From positions 310,001 through 374,000 of the forward strand of contig MOWL01000027.1 in the NCBI GenBank assembly GCA_002110485.1: a DNA stretch of 64,000 nt, written 5' to 3'. Below the pieces are notes generated by a model that had not been told where the DNA came from, ran no database searches, and saw only the letters and a list, made by a program, of their open reading frames with translations. The translations under genes were made by a program, and so were the position numbers. How positions within the stretch are numbered: the stretch's first letter is position 1; each line of letters opens with the position of its first letter. This DNA is from Emergomyces orientalis (Eukaryota; Ascomycota; Eurotiomycetes; Onygenales; Ajellomycetaceae). This document shows, in pieces, positions 39,041 through 50,114 of the stretch.

Positions 39041-39744
39041 CCACCCTCTCTTTCTCTCTCCCGTCAATTGGTTGGTTCCCAATTCCCCAGACACCTTTTT
39101 CGTTGGAATTAGTTAAATATAGCTAGCTGAGTGAGCAGCATTGAGTGGGAAAGAAAGAAGGCGAATTGGCAATCAAAAACCCTCTCCTCTCCTCCACTTT
39201 TCAAATCTGTACAACAATTCTCTCGTTTCCTCTTCCCAGTTCTTTTCTTTCGCTTCGTCTTCTTCTTGTTATTTTTTGACCGTCCTTTTTTCCCTCGAGT
39301 ACCCTGGCTCTCGAAATTCGAAAAACAAATCTCTATTCTACAGATCAATCCCGTTGCTCTTTTTTCTTCGCCGTCTCCCATTTCGGAGAAGAAAGTGAAG
39401 AAGGAAAAAAGAAAAAGAAGAAGAAAAGCCCCACCTGTGTGCGCCCTGGATTGCGCAGAACGACGATCGATCCTGAACCGATCTCACCTATCGATATAGT
39501 TGTACCAAGAATAAATAAAACCCATTCATTCACATAGTGTATAGAGCGGCGAACCAAAAAGAAAAAAGAGAGAGAAAACCAAACAAAACAAAAAAAGGCC
39601 GAGAATAGCAAGGAAGGAAAACGAAAAGGCAGAAACGGACAAATTCGCAGAAGCAAGGCAAGGCAAAGGCAAGACAAAGCAGAGCAAAGCAAAAACGGGA
39701 GAGAGAATGCGGCGACGTACATAGGAGATTATTCCACGAGACAA

Positions 39745-39786
39745 GACCAAGACCAAGACCAAGACCAAGACCAAAACCAAGACCAA
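39745..39786. repeat. GACCAA hexanucleotide array
   Basis: Seven hexamer units, six exact GACCAA and one AACCAA variant, in non-coding DNA about 0.9 kb upstream of the PUF4-like start codon. Confidence 0.8.
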
Positions 39787-40654
39787 GATCAAAAAAGAGA
39801 AAAATTAGAAAACAAAAAGTGTGCGCATAAATGTATGTATGTCTGTATGTATATTATTGACGTTGACTTGAAGAAACATGCAATTGCAGCCTTGCCTCTA
39901 AGTCTTGTGGGGCTATTATTAGTTGGTTAGGGTTGAATTTTGATGACCTGACCCTAGCTTGGTGAGACTCGACTCGACTCAAGTTGAACTCGAACTTGAC
40001 AGCAGACTCCTAACACAGCGTGAGTACTATTTCTCTTCAAGCAGCTGGGTTTTCTTACCTCCTAATTCCGCCCATGACATGACCATGTGTGTGGATGTGA
40101 CTGGGGAGAGTAACTTAACTACCCTTTTTCCTCTTTGCCATTTCCATTTCCCTTTATTAGTCTGTTAGTTGTTTTTTGGTTGTGGTCTAGTCCGGTGTCT
40201 CGTTCGTTAGTTACAAACACACCGCCAACTGGCTGCTGCCCTGGCCCCTGGGGCTGCCCTTGTTTAGTCATGCTCCACCTCGGCCTTCTCCTCTCCTCTT
40301 GTCATCTTCTGCATCTTTCTCAGCTTTGTCAACTTCTCAACCTCAATCCCTCCGCTCCCCCTTCCCCCTTCTTCCTCCTCTTTTCCTCTCTCTCTTCTTC
40401 TTCGCTCCCTTTTTCCCCCTCCCCCCCCCTCTACTCAATTGCTGTCTTCTGCCTCCCCCAGACAGCTTCCAATTCCTTCCCTCCTATTTTCTCCATATGT
40501 ACTTTGGCGTTCTCTCTTCTCTTCTCTCTTCCAAAACCCCGCCTTTCGCTCTGACATGTCCATTCTTCCTGCGTCTCTCTAGCCTGTGCCATTCGTACAC
40601 ATACACATACACACATATATAGACACACACATATACACGCACATATTATACGAA

Positions 40655-43600
40655 ATGGCTTTCAAGAACGGTCTGAGCGAGCGTCTTGAAGAGCTCCGCT
40701 TTTCCTCCCCTCGCTCCCCGCCCTCCGAATCGCCCTTCTCCAGCTATCCCTCGCCCACCAGGGGTCAGACCAGCAGCTATATCTCCCCCTTCCAGCCACC
40801 CTCTGATGTCCGCGCAAACCTCCAACGTCGCTTCACCACTGACGCCAGCAAGCTTCCTTCATGGCCCGCCTTCAACAATACCCAGCCCTTGCCTATGCCG
40901 GAGTCTCTGGACTTCCTCTCTTCGGTGAGTTGAGTTGAGTTGAGTTGATTTGATTTGATTTGATTTGAGATGCTGTGTTGTCGTTGTTGCTCTACATCCG
41001 TTGTTTGGTTGGGGGAAAGTTTTGCTTGGGGGGTGGGGGAGGACGAGTCCAATGGCTGGCTGTTGAGGTTGAGCTTGTCGCATCACGTTGGGGGCGAAGG
41101 GGGGAATATATTTAAAAGTGAATAGAGCTTGCACTGCAGCTATACTGGACATACTGCGAGACTGCATGGTTTTAAAACTTGGCTCAGTTTCGAGTGTCTG
41201 AGATTTTTTTGTTGAGCTATGTAAAGAATGACTGACTGACATGGATTTTGCTTCTCGTCATAGGCAACGCAGATTCACAAGTCGCAGTTGGTGAGAGCTG
41301 CCTTTTCTTTCTCTCCTTGCCTCTCTTTTCTCTTACTTTATTCTACACTTACAACCTTCTGTCTCTCACACTTCATCCCCCCCCCCCCTTTTGCATCCTA
41401 CAACACTTCAACCTCGCCCTCACCATCCTCCAGCTTCATGCTTCCCTTGTTTCGTCTATCCTTTCGTTCTTTACTTGTCCATTCTCTCAAGTAGCCTTTC
41501 GATTATTTACATCTAGCACTCCTTACCTGACAATATTTACAGTTCGAGAAGAAGAAAGCACATATCGAATACATGAGAGAGCAGAGAAAACGCTTCGAGG
41601 CCGACATGAAGCTCTTAGATCTCCAGCAGGAGAAAGAGCGCCAGGAACTGGACCAAATGGCCAGAGATCTCGCTAATGCTAACTCCAACTTGGTCGGCGC
41701 CGTCAGTGAACCTACAACCCCCCCAGAATATAGAGAGAACGGTTTCCCTACCGTCTTCTCTCGTCCAACTCGTTTTTCAACCTCGAGTGCAACCGCTCCC
41801 GGTGTGTTCAATCTGTTCAGCCCGTCGCAGGTCGTATCTCACACTGGCCAGCCCAAGTCAACTATAGCTACTACTCCAAGCCAGGCATCTGCACCGCAGT
41901 CTATGTTGGGCTCTCGCCGGAACTCTGAGGAGGAATATATTCCAGAACCCTTTCCGTCTTATCGTCAGGGTGCCTCTGCCTCGTATGTATTGCTCTATTT
42001 TACTGTTATCAATTAGATTTCTGCAGCTCCTGGGAGAGCTCCATTGTTCTGATTATTCCTTTCGTATGGCCTGCTGGGCCTTCCTTGGTCTAGTCATTTT
42101 CTCATCACCTCAAATTCATCTCTACAAAGCTTTGGACACTCACTAAGTGCTGACTACATTAATTTATTAGTATCCACAGATACTCCCTGCCCACCTCCAG
42201 TTTTGGTTCCCAAACCAATTCCACTACAGCCACAGCCACAACCACAGCGAACGGCTTTACCAGATCCATTGGTCTCAACCCATTCCATCCTGCAAAGTTT
42301 GCTTTTGGGGATGATGATGAAGATAGGGGCACAAAGGATGATGATCGGATCCCAACCCCAGATGTGAAGAGTTATCTCAAGTTGACAGATCCTGATGATA
42401 AATTTCCGACATTGATTCGCCGTGACGATAATTCTGGCTTGGTGTGTATATCAGTATTGTGCTTAGGTTCAGTACTTTCAAACTAATATCACTAACCTTA
42501 TTTTCTGATCCAGTTATCAGCCAACTCTGCTGCCTTGGATTTGGCCAACTCGCGTACCCCAGGCCCAGAGACCTACGGTCACCGCCATCACGCCTCGCTG
42601 CCTCACAATTCATTGAATCTGAATCTGCCTAATAATTCATTGAACATGCCTCAGCACGTCGTGGGCAGCCGCTCACAAGAAGAAAAAATCCCAGCCCCAT
42701 TCTCACCTGCGAGTGAATCGAATGCTCGCCATAGACATTCGCTTGAGCCCGGATTTTCAACTTATAACAACCAGAGCCTCTATTCCACCACCACCAATGG
42801 ATCTCAGTCCCGGCCAGCTTCTCTCCAGATGTCATATTCTACCAACGATATCCCCACTAAGAATAACGGCTATACTGCAGTAACTCCACCAAAGTCGCAC
42901 ACAGACCATTTCCATTCTCATAGTACCAGTGTTGGCCGGATGCCAGCTACTCCTCACACTCATGGAAATGACACTCCAGCATCCCCACTGTCCCCTGAGC
43001 GTGATGAGCCTTTTAATCTCCAACCCCTTCAGTCAGTCTTGCAGGCAAATGCCACCCCATTTGGACCTCAATTGTCATCCCCAACCAATGGGATGCCAAA
43101 TGGCACCATGGGCTCTTTTCCAAATCCTGTTTATGGATATGGCATGCAGCCATTCATTACGAGCCCAATCCAGACCAACGGCCAAACTCAAGCATTCCAG
43201 CCAAACCCGCCCTATGGTTCCTATATCAATACTACTCCTTATACACCTTACACTCGTTTCCCTGAAAGCCCTGCAAGAAACCAGGGTCGTCGCAGTGGAG
43301 ATGGCGAATCTGGTTTTTCACGGTTTGGAAACGCTCCGTTGGAAACTTACCAGGGTGAGTTATATGGCATGTGCAAGGATCAGTATGGATGTCGCTACCT
43401 GCAGAAGAAGCTGGAGGAGCAAAACCCAGCACATGTGCAGATGATATTCTTGGAGACTCATATCCATGTTGTGGAACTCATGACCGGTTAGTTCTTACCA
43501 TTGCCACATCATACAGCGATATCGCTTCTAAACTGTCCTCTTTTCTTCCTCCAGATCCATTCGGGAACTACCTCTGCCAAAAGCTGCTCGAATACTCTAA

Positions 43601-44902
43601 TGATGAACAGCGTACCGCTCTCATCAACAACGCTGCCCCTCAACTTGTTAAAATTGCACTGAACCAGCATGGGACTCGGGCTTTGCAGAAAATGATCGAG
43701 TTCATCTCCACCCAAGAACAGGTACCATTTAAGCCGTCGAGTTGCAGCCGTTATTGCACGAATACTGACAGTGCTATAGACTCAAACAGTGATCAACGCG
43801 TTACGTGATCGAGTGGTCGAACTCGTCCAGGATTTGAATGGAAATCATGTTATTCAGAAGTGCTTGAATCGTCTCTCTGCAACTGATGCTCAGGTATTGC
43901 TAATCTTTGTCAAACTTGGGTTTCTATTTTTTTTGGCCTACTGACATTCGTTTTGCTTAGTTTATCTATGATGCCGTTGGGACGAGTTGTGTGCCAGTTG
44001 GAACCCATCGTCATGGCTGCTGCGTGTTGCAACGCTGCATTGACCACGCTTCTGGTGACCAGCGAGCTCGTTTGATCGAACAGATCACCAATAACGCATT
44101 CACCCTAGTTCAGGATCCGTTCGGGAATTACGTGGTTCAGTATATCTGTGAGGAATTCCACTACCTCCCTTAGCAATACGCCGCCAATTTTCTGACTCCT
44201 TATCTCATAGTGGATCTCAACGAGCCTCATTTCATTGAGCCCATCTGTCGCAGCTTCCGCGGGAACATCCCTGCCTTATCCAAGCAGAAATTTAGCTCCA
44301 ATGTGATTGAGAAATGCATTAGAACAGCTGACCAACAATCGCGCTCTGCGTTGGTGGAGGAGATGTTAGTTCCCAGCGAACTCGAGAAAATGCTCCGTGA
44401 CTCTTTTGCAAACTATGTCGTTCAAACTGCCATGGATTTTGCCGATCCCGAATACCGCACCAAATTGGTCGAAGCTATCCGGCCGATCCTCCCAGCAATC
44501 CGCCAGACACCTCATGGCCGCCGCATTGCTGGAAAGATTTTGAGTGTGGAGAACCAAGGCCGCGTGAGCGGGAGTTCCAGCGGTCAAATTACGCCTAATG
44601 ATATGACGAACGTGTACCACCAGATTCATCCTTTTCCAAATTCCATCATTACCCAATATCCACAACAACAGTTTAACAACGTCGCTGATAGTATAAATAA
44701 CACTGCGGCGGTAAACAATAACTCATTGTCCGCCGCCTCGTCCGCGGGCAATGGGAGCGTTGGCAATACTTCCCCTGCCAATGGCAACGGCAACGGCAAT
44801 AGCCATGAAGACAACGCACCCAACATCTACAGCCCCATTCCACAACAGGCTACGAACGGGATCAATGCTTTTCCAGTACAAGGATACCCATTTTTCTCTT
44901 GA
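40655..44902 (+). CDS. puf4: Pumilio-family RNA-binding protein, PUF4-like
   Basis: Nine exons: 40655-40924, 41264-41290, 41543-41982, 42171-42441, 42514-43486, 43555-43721, 43780-43893, 43961-44147 and 44211-44902. They give 1046 aa. Exon 2 is a 27-nt micro-exon. Residues about 100-146 form a charged coiled coil. A long Ser/Pro/Asn-rich middle follows. The Pumilio homology domain begins near residue 617 (LYGMCKDQYGCRYLQKKL) and shows the repeat cores DPFGNYLCQKLLEY, NQHGTRALQKMIEF, DLNGNHVIQKCLNRL, HRHGCCVLQRCIDH, DPFGNYVVQYILDL, KFSSNVIEKCI and DSFANYVVQTAMDF. Wording is closest to yeast Puf4, which binds UGUA-containing 3' UTRs and promotes deadenylation in the cytoplasm. The C-terminus is Asn/Gly-rich. 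An in-frame ATG at 40586 would add a His/Ile/Thr run that reads like a CA repeat, so 40655 was chosen. Confidence 0.92.
40925..40969. repeat. TTGAG/TTGAT pentamer array at PUF4 5' splice site
   Basis: Nine pentamers (GTGAG, three TTGAG, four TTGAT, TTGAG) beginning with the very first base of intron 1, so the GTGAGT donor is the first unit of the array. Confidence 0.8.
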
Positions 44903-47340
44903 ATCTTACCTACCCAGCGCGAGTCCACGCCGGCTCCTGCCTGCATCTTCGTACCCTTCTATATTGTCTTCTTTTTTCCCCCTTTTTTGTTCGTTCGCAA
45001 ATGTATACCAGATTCACGACGACACGAGTCATGAGAATTTTTTTTCTTTTTTAACGGCCCAAAGAAGCATTTTCGGGGAGGGGGAGAAGGAAAAAGAAAC
45101 CATCTCGTCTCTTTGTTTTCTTATTTCTTCTCCCACAAACTGACGCCATTTTTTCAGAACTCTTCATCAGATCTGTAAACGATTTCTCTTTTTTCTTTTG
45201 GCATCATCACCTTTTTGTAACTTCTTCATACTTTATTTTATTTTTCGATTTTCCGCATACCGACAAAAGACACAACAAGACACAAGACAGACACAAAACA
45301 CAGAACAATTTTCGACGATACATTTTAACGATTTAGGCGTCTTGATAACAAACAAACATTACAACACATCCATCCATCCAACTCTTAGAACAGTCAATCC
45401 ACGTCAGCGAGCCGAAAGAATTTTCTGGGGGGTGTTTCTTTCCTTTTTTTCACATCGTACGACATCCATCGCGCCGGGACGGGACATATTTTGAAATTTG
45501 GGGTATCCTTTTTGCTTTCTGTATTCCTACCCGACTCCCAATTCAATTTTCAGCATCGAGATAAACGACGCGACGTGACGTGACGCGACTTGACGGCCTT
45601 GCTTTCATGCCATGCGTGGTATAGTGTTCTGCTAAATTTTCGCACGCCATCTGTCTACCTCTTCTTTGCCTCGTTGTCTTTTGATGTTGCTTTATATTCT
45701 TGATATGCCCTTGGTATCAAGCACCATATATGTGTTTGTGCTTTGGATATGGGCGATATTACGGATGATTGCTCCTGTCTGTCGCTCTGTCAGCCATATC
45801 TCATCTTCCTTCACCCATATTTTTGCAATATTATGGCCATTTCTTCGTTGTCCGACCCTCGATTTGTATTTGTGCCACGGAGCCTTTGGCAGCTATGGTG
45901 CAAAATGGTATTGGAAATTCGCAGATGCCCGAAGTCACGCCATATTCCATTTTCTTGGGCGTTTTTATCTGTTCTTTTTACCTGTTTTCCCTCCTTCGCT
46001 TTTAATTTTCAGTTTCCCTTCTGATTACCAGGTAATTCCCCCCAAACCTCTACATGATCGACCGATCGGATCCCGAAACCTTGCGACATCGTTGGCTTTG
46101 CTCATCTGGGATTGATACCAATTGAGATGAGAGCCGTAAAACGCCCCGGTCACCTAGCCCAGACCCAACAAGTGTATTTTGATGTCTTCTCTTCAACGAA
46201 TGGGCAGTTGTGTTTTTATTTTACCTCTTTTAAATTTGCTCCGCAATTGCATTGCAGTTCAACTCAGTTCATGTATTTGTTCTCCCTCAATTCTTTTGTT
46301 CCTTTTTCCCTTCCTCCTTTCCCTTTTTACCCCACTGTCGCGTTGACTGACCATGACCCCCTCCTTCTCAGCTGGAAACATATTCTGTCATTTGGCAACA
46401 TTCTAGGGCTAGTGCCAAAGCCAATGCCAAAAGCCAGACCCAATCAATGCCAGTGTCAATTCTTCCCCTGTCCATGTTCTCCCGTTTTATGCCCCGAAAT
46501 GTATGTACCATGACTTTATTTTTTATTTCTTTCCCCATATGTTTCAGCGGTTGCCACTGTTCCATTCCCGTCACCCTATATGATTCCATGGTTTCCCATA
46601 TTTCCATTTATATTCTGCCCTTGGCAAAACTATCATGTGTTCCCCATTCGTTGTTCCACATTCATGTTTCAATGTTTCGTTTCCCGATATTTCCGCCTTT
46701 TTTGTTTTACTTTTCTTTCTTTTCCCTTTTTTGATCATCCATTCTAGCTTTTTACCATTAGTTTTCTTTTCCTGATCGTTATCTTTTTGTCATTACCATC
46801 ACCCCATCTAGACTAGATGTACCCATAAATAAATTCAAAAAATTACCATTTAAAAAGAACAACCTATACAGGGTAACAAAACCTGCTGATTGCTTTTTTT
46901 TTATTTTTTTTATTTTATTTGTTTCATTTTGCTGGCGTCCAAGATGATTGTGGCCTGGCCTTGAAGGCCCGTCCGTTTATTGGCGTGGCGGTCCATCGTT
47001 TTCTTTTCACACAGTTCTAATTCGCTGCGGCATTTGCCAGTTCAAATTTGGTTGTTTCCCCCACCCCCTGCGCTCGCCACACCTACCCAACTTTTCTACG
47101 CACTTTTCTCTGACAACGGGCAATGTCCGGGGGAAGGGATGAACTATTTTTATAAATATATATCATAATATAGAAGATTCAGTAGAAGATTTATGACTTC
47201 CCCCCCCAAACTCCTCACGATCTACCAGTCCGAGAGACACTGTTTACTCGCCTGCTCGTACCGCCAACTGTTTTCTAACACTGATTAGGGAGCAAATATA
47301 TGCATCATATACACAGGACAATACATTCTTTGCTCACATC
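44903..47340. other. PUF4 3' flank and intergenic
   Basis: T-rich non-coding DNA with many short hydrophobic-looking frames, which are an artefact of T-rich sequence. An AT-rich block with TATAAATATATA (from about 47150) lies about 190 nt before the next start codon and may be its core promoter. No gene seen. Confidence 0.5.
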
Positions 47341-47792
47341 ATGAAGCTCACCCTCGCAGCGTTTGCAGCCCTGTTGGTTGCTCCCATCGGCACCCTTGCC
47401 AGCCCCGTTAACTCTGTCCTCACTCCCAAATCCCCCAACTCCAGCTACTGGAAGGAGTGTTCCTCAGAATTCTCGTGTGAGAATGACGGACAATGCCAGG
47501 AGAGCCTTGATTGCTGGCAACTGGCAATTGTAAGTGATGTTTTCTGCTTGTCTTTAATTCGTGAGGATAACAAAAACTAACCTCTGTCATATTTATCAGA
47601 ATCATGACCCAAAGAATATAGTCTGTTTCAAGCATTGGCTGTTTAACCAGTGCATGGCTTACACGGTACGTTCGCTGACTCTATATTTATACACCAAATC
47701 CTGATTCTACGAAAATAGCTCTGTTTTGATTCTTTTCATTTTCCGGAATGGGGGCTAACAGCAGGGCTCTTTTTTGTTTACAGGATCAATAA
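47341..47792 (+). CDS. Small secreted cysteine-rich protein (87 aa)
   Basis: Three exons, 47341-47529, 47600-47665 and 47784-47792, give 87 aa. The first 20 residues are a clear signal peptide (KLTLAAFAALLVAPIGTLA, then SP). The mature part has six Cys spaced like a disulphide-stabilised mini-protein (ECSSEFSCENDGQCQESLDC, then IVC and NQC). Intron 2 ends after a CTAAC branch point and T-rich tract, giving a last exon of just Asp-Gln-stop. If the earlier acceptor near 47718 were used instead, a longer hydrophobic tail would be added. No family recognised. Size, signal peptide and Cys content fit a fungal effector or antimicrobial-type secreted peptide, but that is an inference. Confidence 0.7.
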
Positions 47793-49529
47793 ACGCATAA
47801 ACTAGATAAAATAAAAGAGGCTCCAAATCGAAAAAAAAAGTCCTTCAGCTTCGTCGCATTCTAGTGGAATAAATCTCACCAGATTAAAATGTATATATTT
47901 AATATTTTTTTATGTTGCCTGAGTTCTGACTCTGTCTCTGAACGTTCCGCCCAGTCTGATTGAGCGGCGTTTTCGCAGCAGTCCGAGCCCTTGTATGTAG
48001 GTGGTTTCTCAATCCTTTTTTTGAGGGAAAATTTTCATCCATTCTTCCTTTTTGGCTTCTACTTCTGTTTTCTCTTTTTAAATAGTAGAGAGATTCCCTT
48101 CCTTTTGTAGTTCTAGGGTACTCATGAAAAAGCATCCTTGCTTTCACCTTATATAAAAGCTCTATAGCGCAGCGAAAGGGCTGCCTAGGTAAAAAAAAAA
48201 ACCTTACCATCTTGTCTTTTTCTGCAAAGGTATTTCAATTCGATTTTGAATTTTGGATTTTGTGTTTTTTGTTGTTTTTTCCCCACCGGCTGTTAAGATG
48301 AGCGGTGTCTGGTTAACGCAGTTAATTAGTTGTTCATCAGAGAAAGGTTTATCTTTTTTTTGCTTTCCCGAGCAGGAGTTTTATCTCTACCAACTGGTTA
48401 GTTTGATTCCCCTCAAAAAGAGAGAAACAGATAGAAGTTAGGTAAGAATAGAGATACAATTGAACATGGTTTGAGCAAAGTTGAATGTGATTCTGATTTT
48501 GAGCTCACAATTTTGAAACTCTGATCAACTCCCGTAACTCCATTTCGAATACTCACACTACAAGAATACTTACACACATATTACTCATACAGCCTCACCA
48601 ACTTACCCCTAACACTGGATGAGAGATAAGTCAGGGTTTGAATTGGGTTAGAATTAGATGTTAGAGGTAGAGGAAGTGTCTTGAGAAATATGAAAGAAAA
48701 AAAACCCCATTTCATTAAAAATATATGGCAGTGAGTGTGATATGACTAGTGTATGTTATTTTAATAGGGTGTGATAATGATTTAGAAATGAAACCATTTC
48801 TGAAGGGTTATTTTCAGCTGATATTAAAACCAGGTTCAACTGTAAGCTCATTAGATAACTGGAAAATAAAAATAACTTGAGGTAGATTAGGAGCCATTTG
48901 CCACAGTTTAGTTTCCTAACAAGCAATTGTTCAGTTATCAGGAAAACACCAAGTTTGCTTAACTCGGGTTCAAGGAAATCACAGGACCTGGGGAACTCTA
49001 ACCAAACCAGTTACGAGGGCCTGTCAGTAGGCCTCGAAAATGGCACCATGGCTCGGTTTCAAACATCATATACCTAGGTATATACACATATGGGGGGCTG
49101 GAAGAGCAATGTATCTCATCCTCAATCCCTTTTTTATAGCTATGTACTGTACCTTCTATGTATGTACCTCAACTTTAACCACTCCTTTACTCGCACACTC
49201 GCAAGTGCTTTGGTATGTGGTCCGAAGAACTGCCTGTATACAAATCCTTAGCCAAACTCTGATTGCATGTGGCTGTGATAGGGGTGCAAAGTCGCAATCA
49301 GTGCTGCTTTGGCCTATCTAGTAGGCCAGTGCAGATAAGTACCTAGGTAGTGTAGTCCTCGCATGAACGGAAAAGTCGTATGTATTAAATCCGGACAAGA
49401 TCCTCGAGCTCCAGAAAAGGAAAAGAGAATGCCAAACTTCTCGAAACAAGCGTTTCGAAATTATTTTCAAGTTTGTGGGGGGAAAGAAAATAGCATCGAA
49501 TCAATTGAAAGCTCCTGCAAACACCCAAA
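47793..49529. other. Intergenic between two small secreted ORFs
   Basis: AT-rich DNA with two perfect TACCTAGGTA palindromes (49071-49080, 49340-49349) and one GTACTGTAC (49144-49152). No gene recognised. Confidence 0.5.
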
Positions 49530-49664
49530 ATGAGGCTCCCTCTTGCAGTATCTGCTGTGCTCTTGGCTGTGCTTGAGCTTACCATCACGGCGGGATTGGG
49601 GTTGGAATGCGGCCTGTTTGCAATCTTGAAATATTTGAATCAATTGATACCACACAAGAAATAG
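49530..49664 (+). CDS. 44-aa signal-peptide ORF, hypothetical
   Basis: A short intact frame beginning MRLPLAVSAVLLAVLELT, a textbook signal peptide, then a short hydrophobic mature part with one Cys and a basic C-terminus (PHKK). It lies 1.7 kb downstream of the other small secreted gene on the same strand. It may be a complete tiny peptide, the first exon of a spliced gene, or a remnant of one. No intron or second exon could be fixed with confidence. Confidence 0.35.
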   Translation: MRLPLAVSAVLLAVLELTITAGLGLECGLFAILKYLNQLIPHKK

Positions 49665-50114
49665 TCTCTGGCCGCCGACAGGGCTGTATTTTGACAACGT
49701 TCAGCAGTCTAGAAGTAATATCAACCAAAGGCAATTCCAACGGTGGTGGTTATTCGGAGATTTAGTCAGCTGTGATCGGCCTTGGCAGCGGGATGTCACA
49801 TGATTTTTCCTGGCCAGTGCTCTGATCACATTTGACTAAGCGCGATATCAACTTCGCGTCCATCATCAACCAACATTCAGAAACATAGCTTCGCGGGGTT
49901 GTTGCTAATGCACGGTGTATAGAAGAACAATGGCCTGCTATTTTCAGTAATCTTCACCTTGAGTCTTCATAATGCTATGACTGAAGAGAGTATTCACACG
50001 AAATAATCAAATATCAAATCAGGCGCGCCAAGAAGCAAATCTTATTGCGAATGCAAGGCAGAGCATACGACAACCAGAGACCGAGACGGACAGCAAGCAA
50101 GCCAGCAAGCAAGC
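49665..50114. other. Intergenic, ORC5 upstream
   Basis: Non-coding between the 44-aa ORF and ORC5. No motif recognised apart from GCAAGCCAGCAAGCAAGC next to the ORC5 start. Confidence 0.5.

Larger units (their letters stand above)
34335..40654. other. Long intergenic region upstream of PUF4
   Basis: About 6.3 kb with no convincing gene. It contains one TACTCCGTA (35819-35827), GTACAGTAC copies at 38501 and 38741, a (TA)n run (38033-38055), (TC)12 at 39017-39040, a GACCAA hexamer array (39745-39786) and a pyrimidine-rich stretch from about 40130 to 40580 leading into the PUF4 start. An open frame at 37203-37595 (130 codons) starts with a methionine and a hydrophobic stretch but looks like Pro/Asn-rich non-coding sequence. 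Confidence 0.45.

Noticed and set aside
40586..40654. Upstream in-frame ATG for the PUF4-like gene
   Set aside because: It would add a His/Ile/Thr run encoded by a CACATA-type repeat; the ATG at 40655 gives the expected N-terminus.
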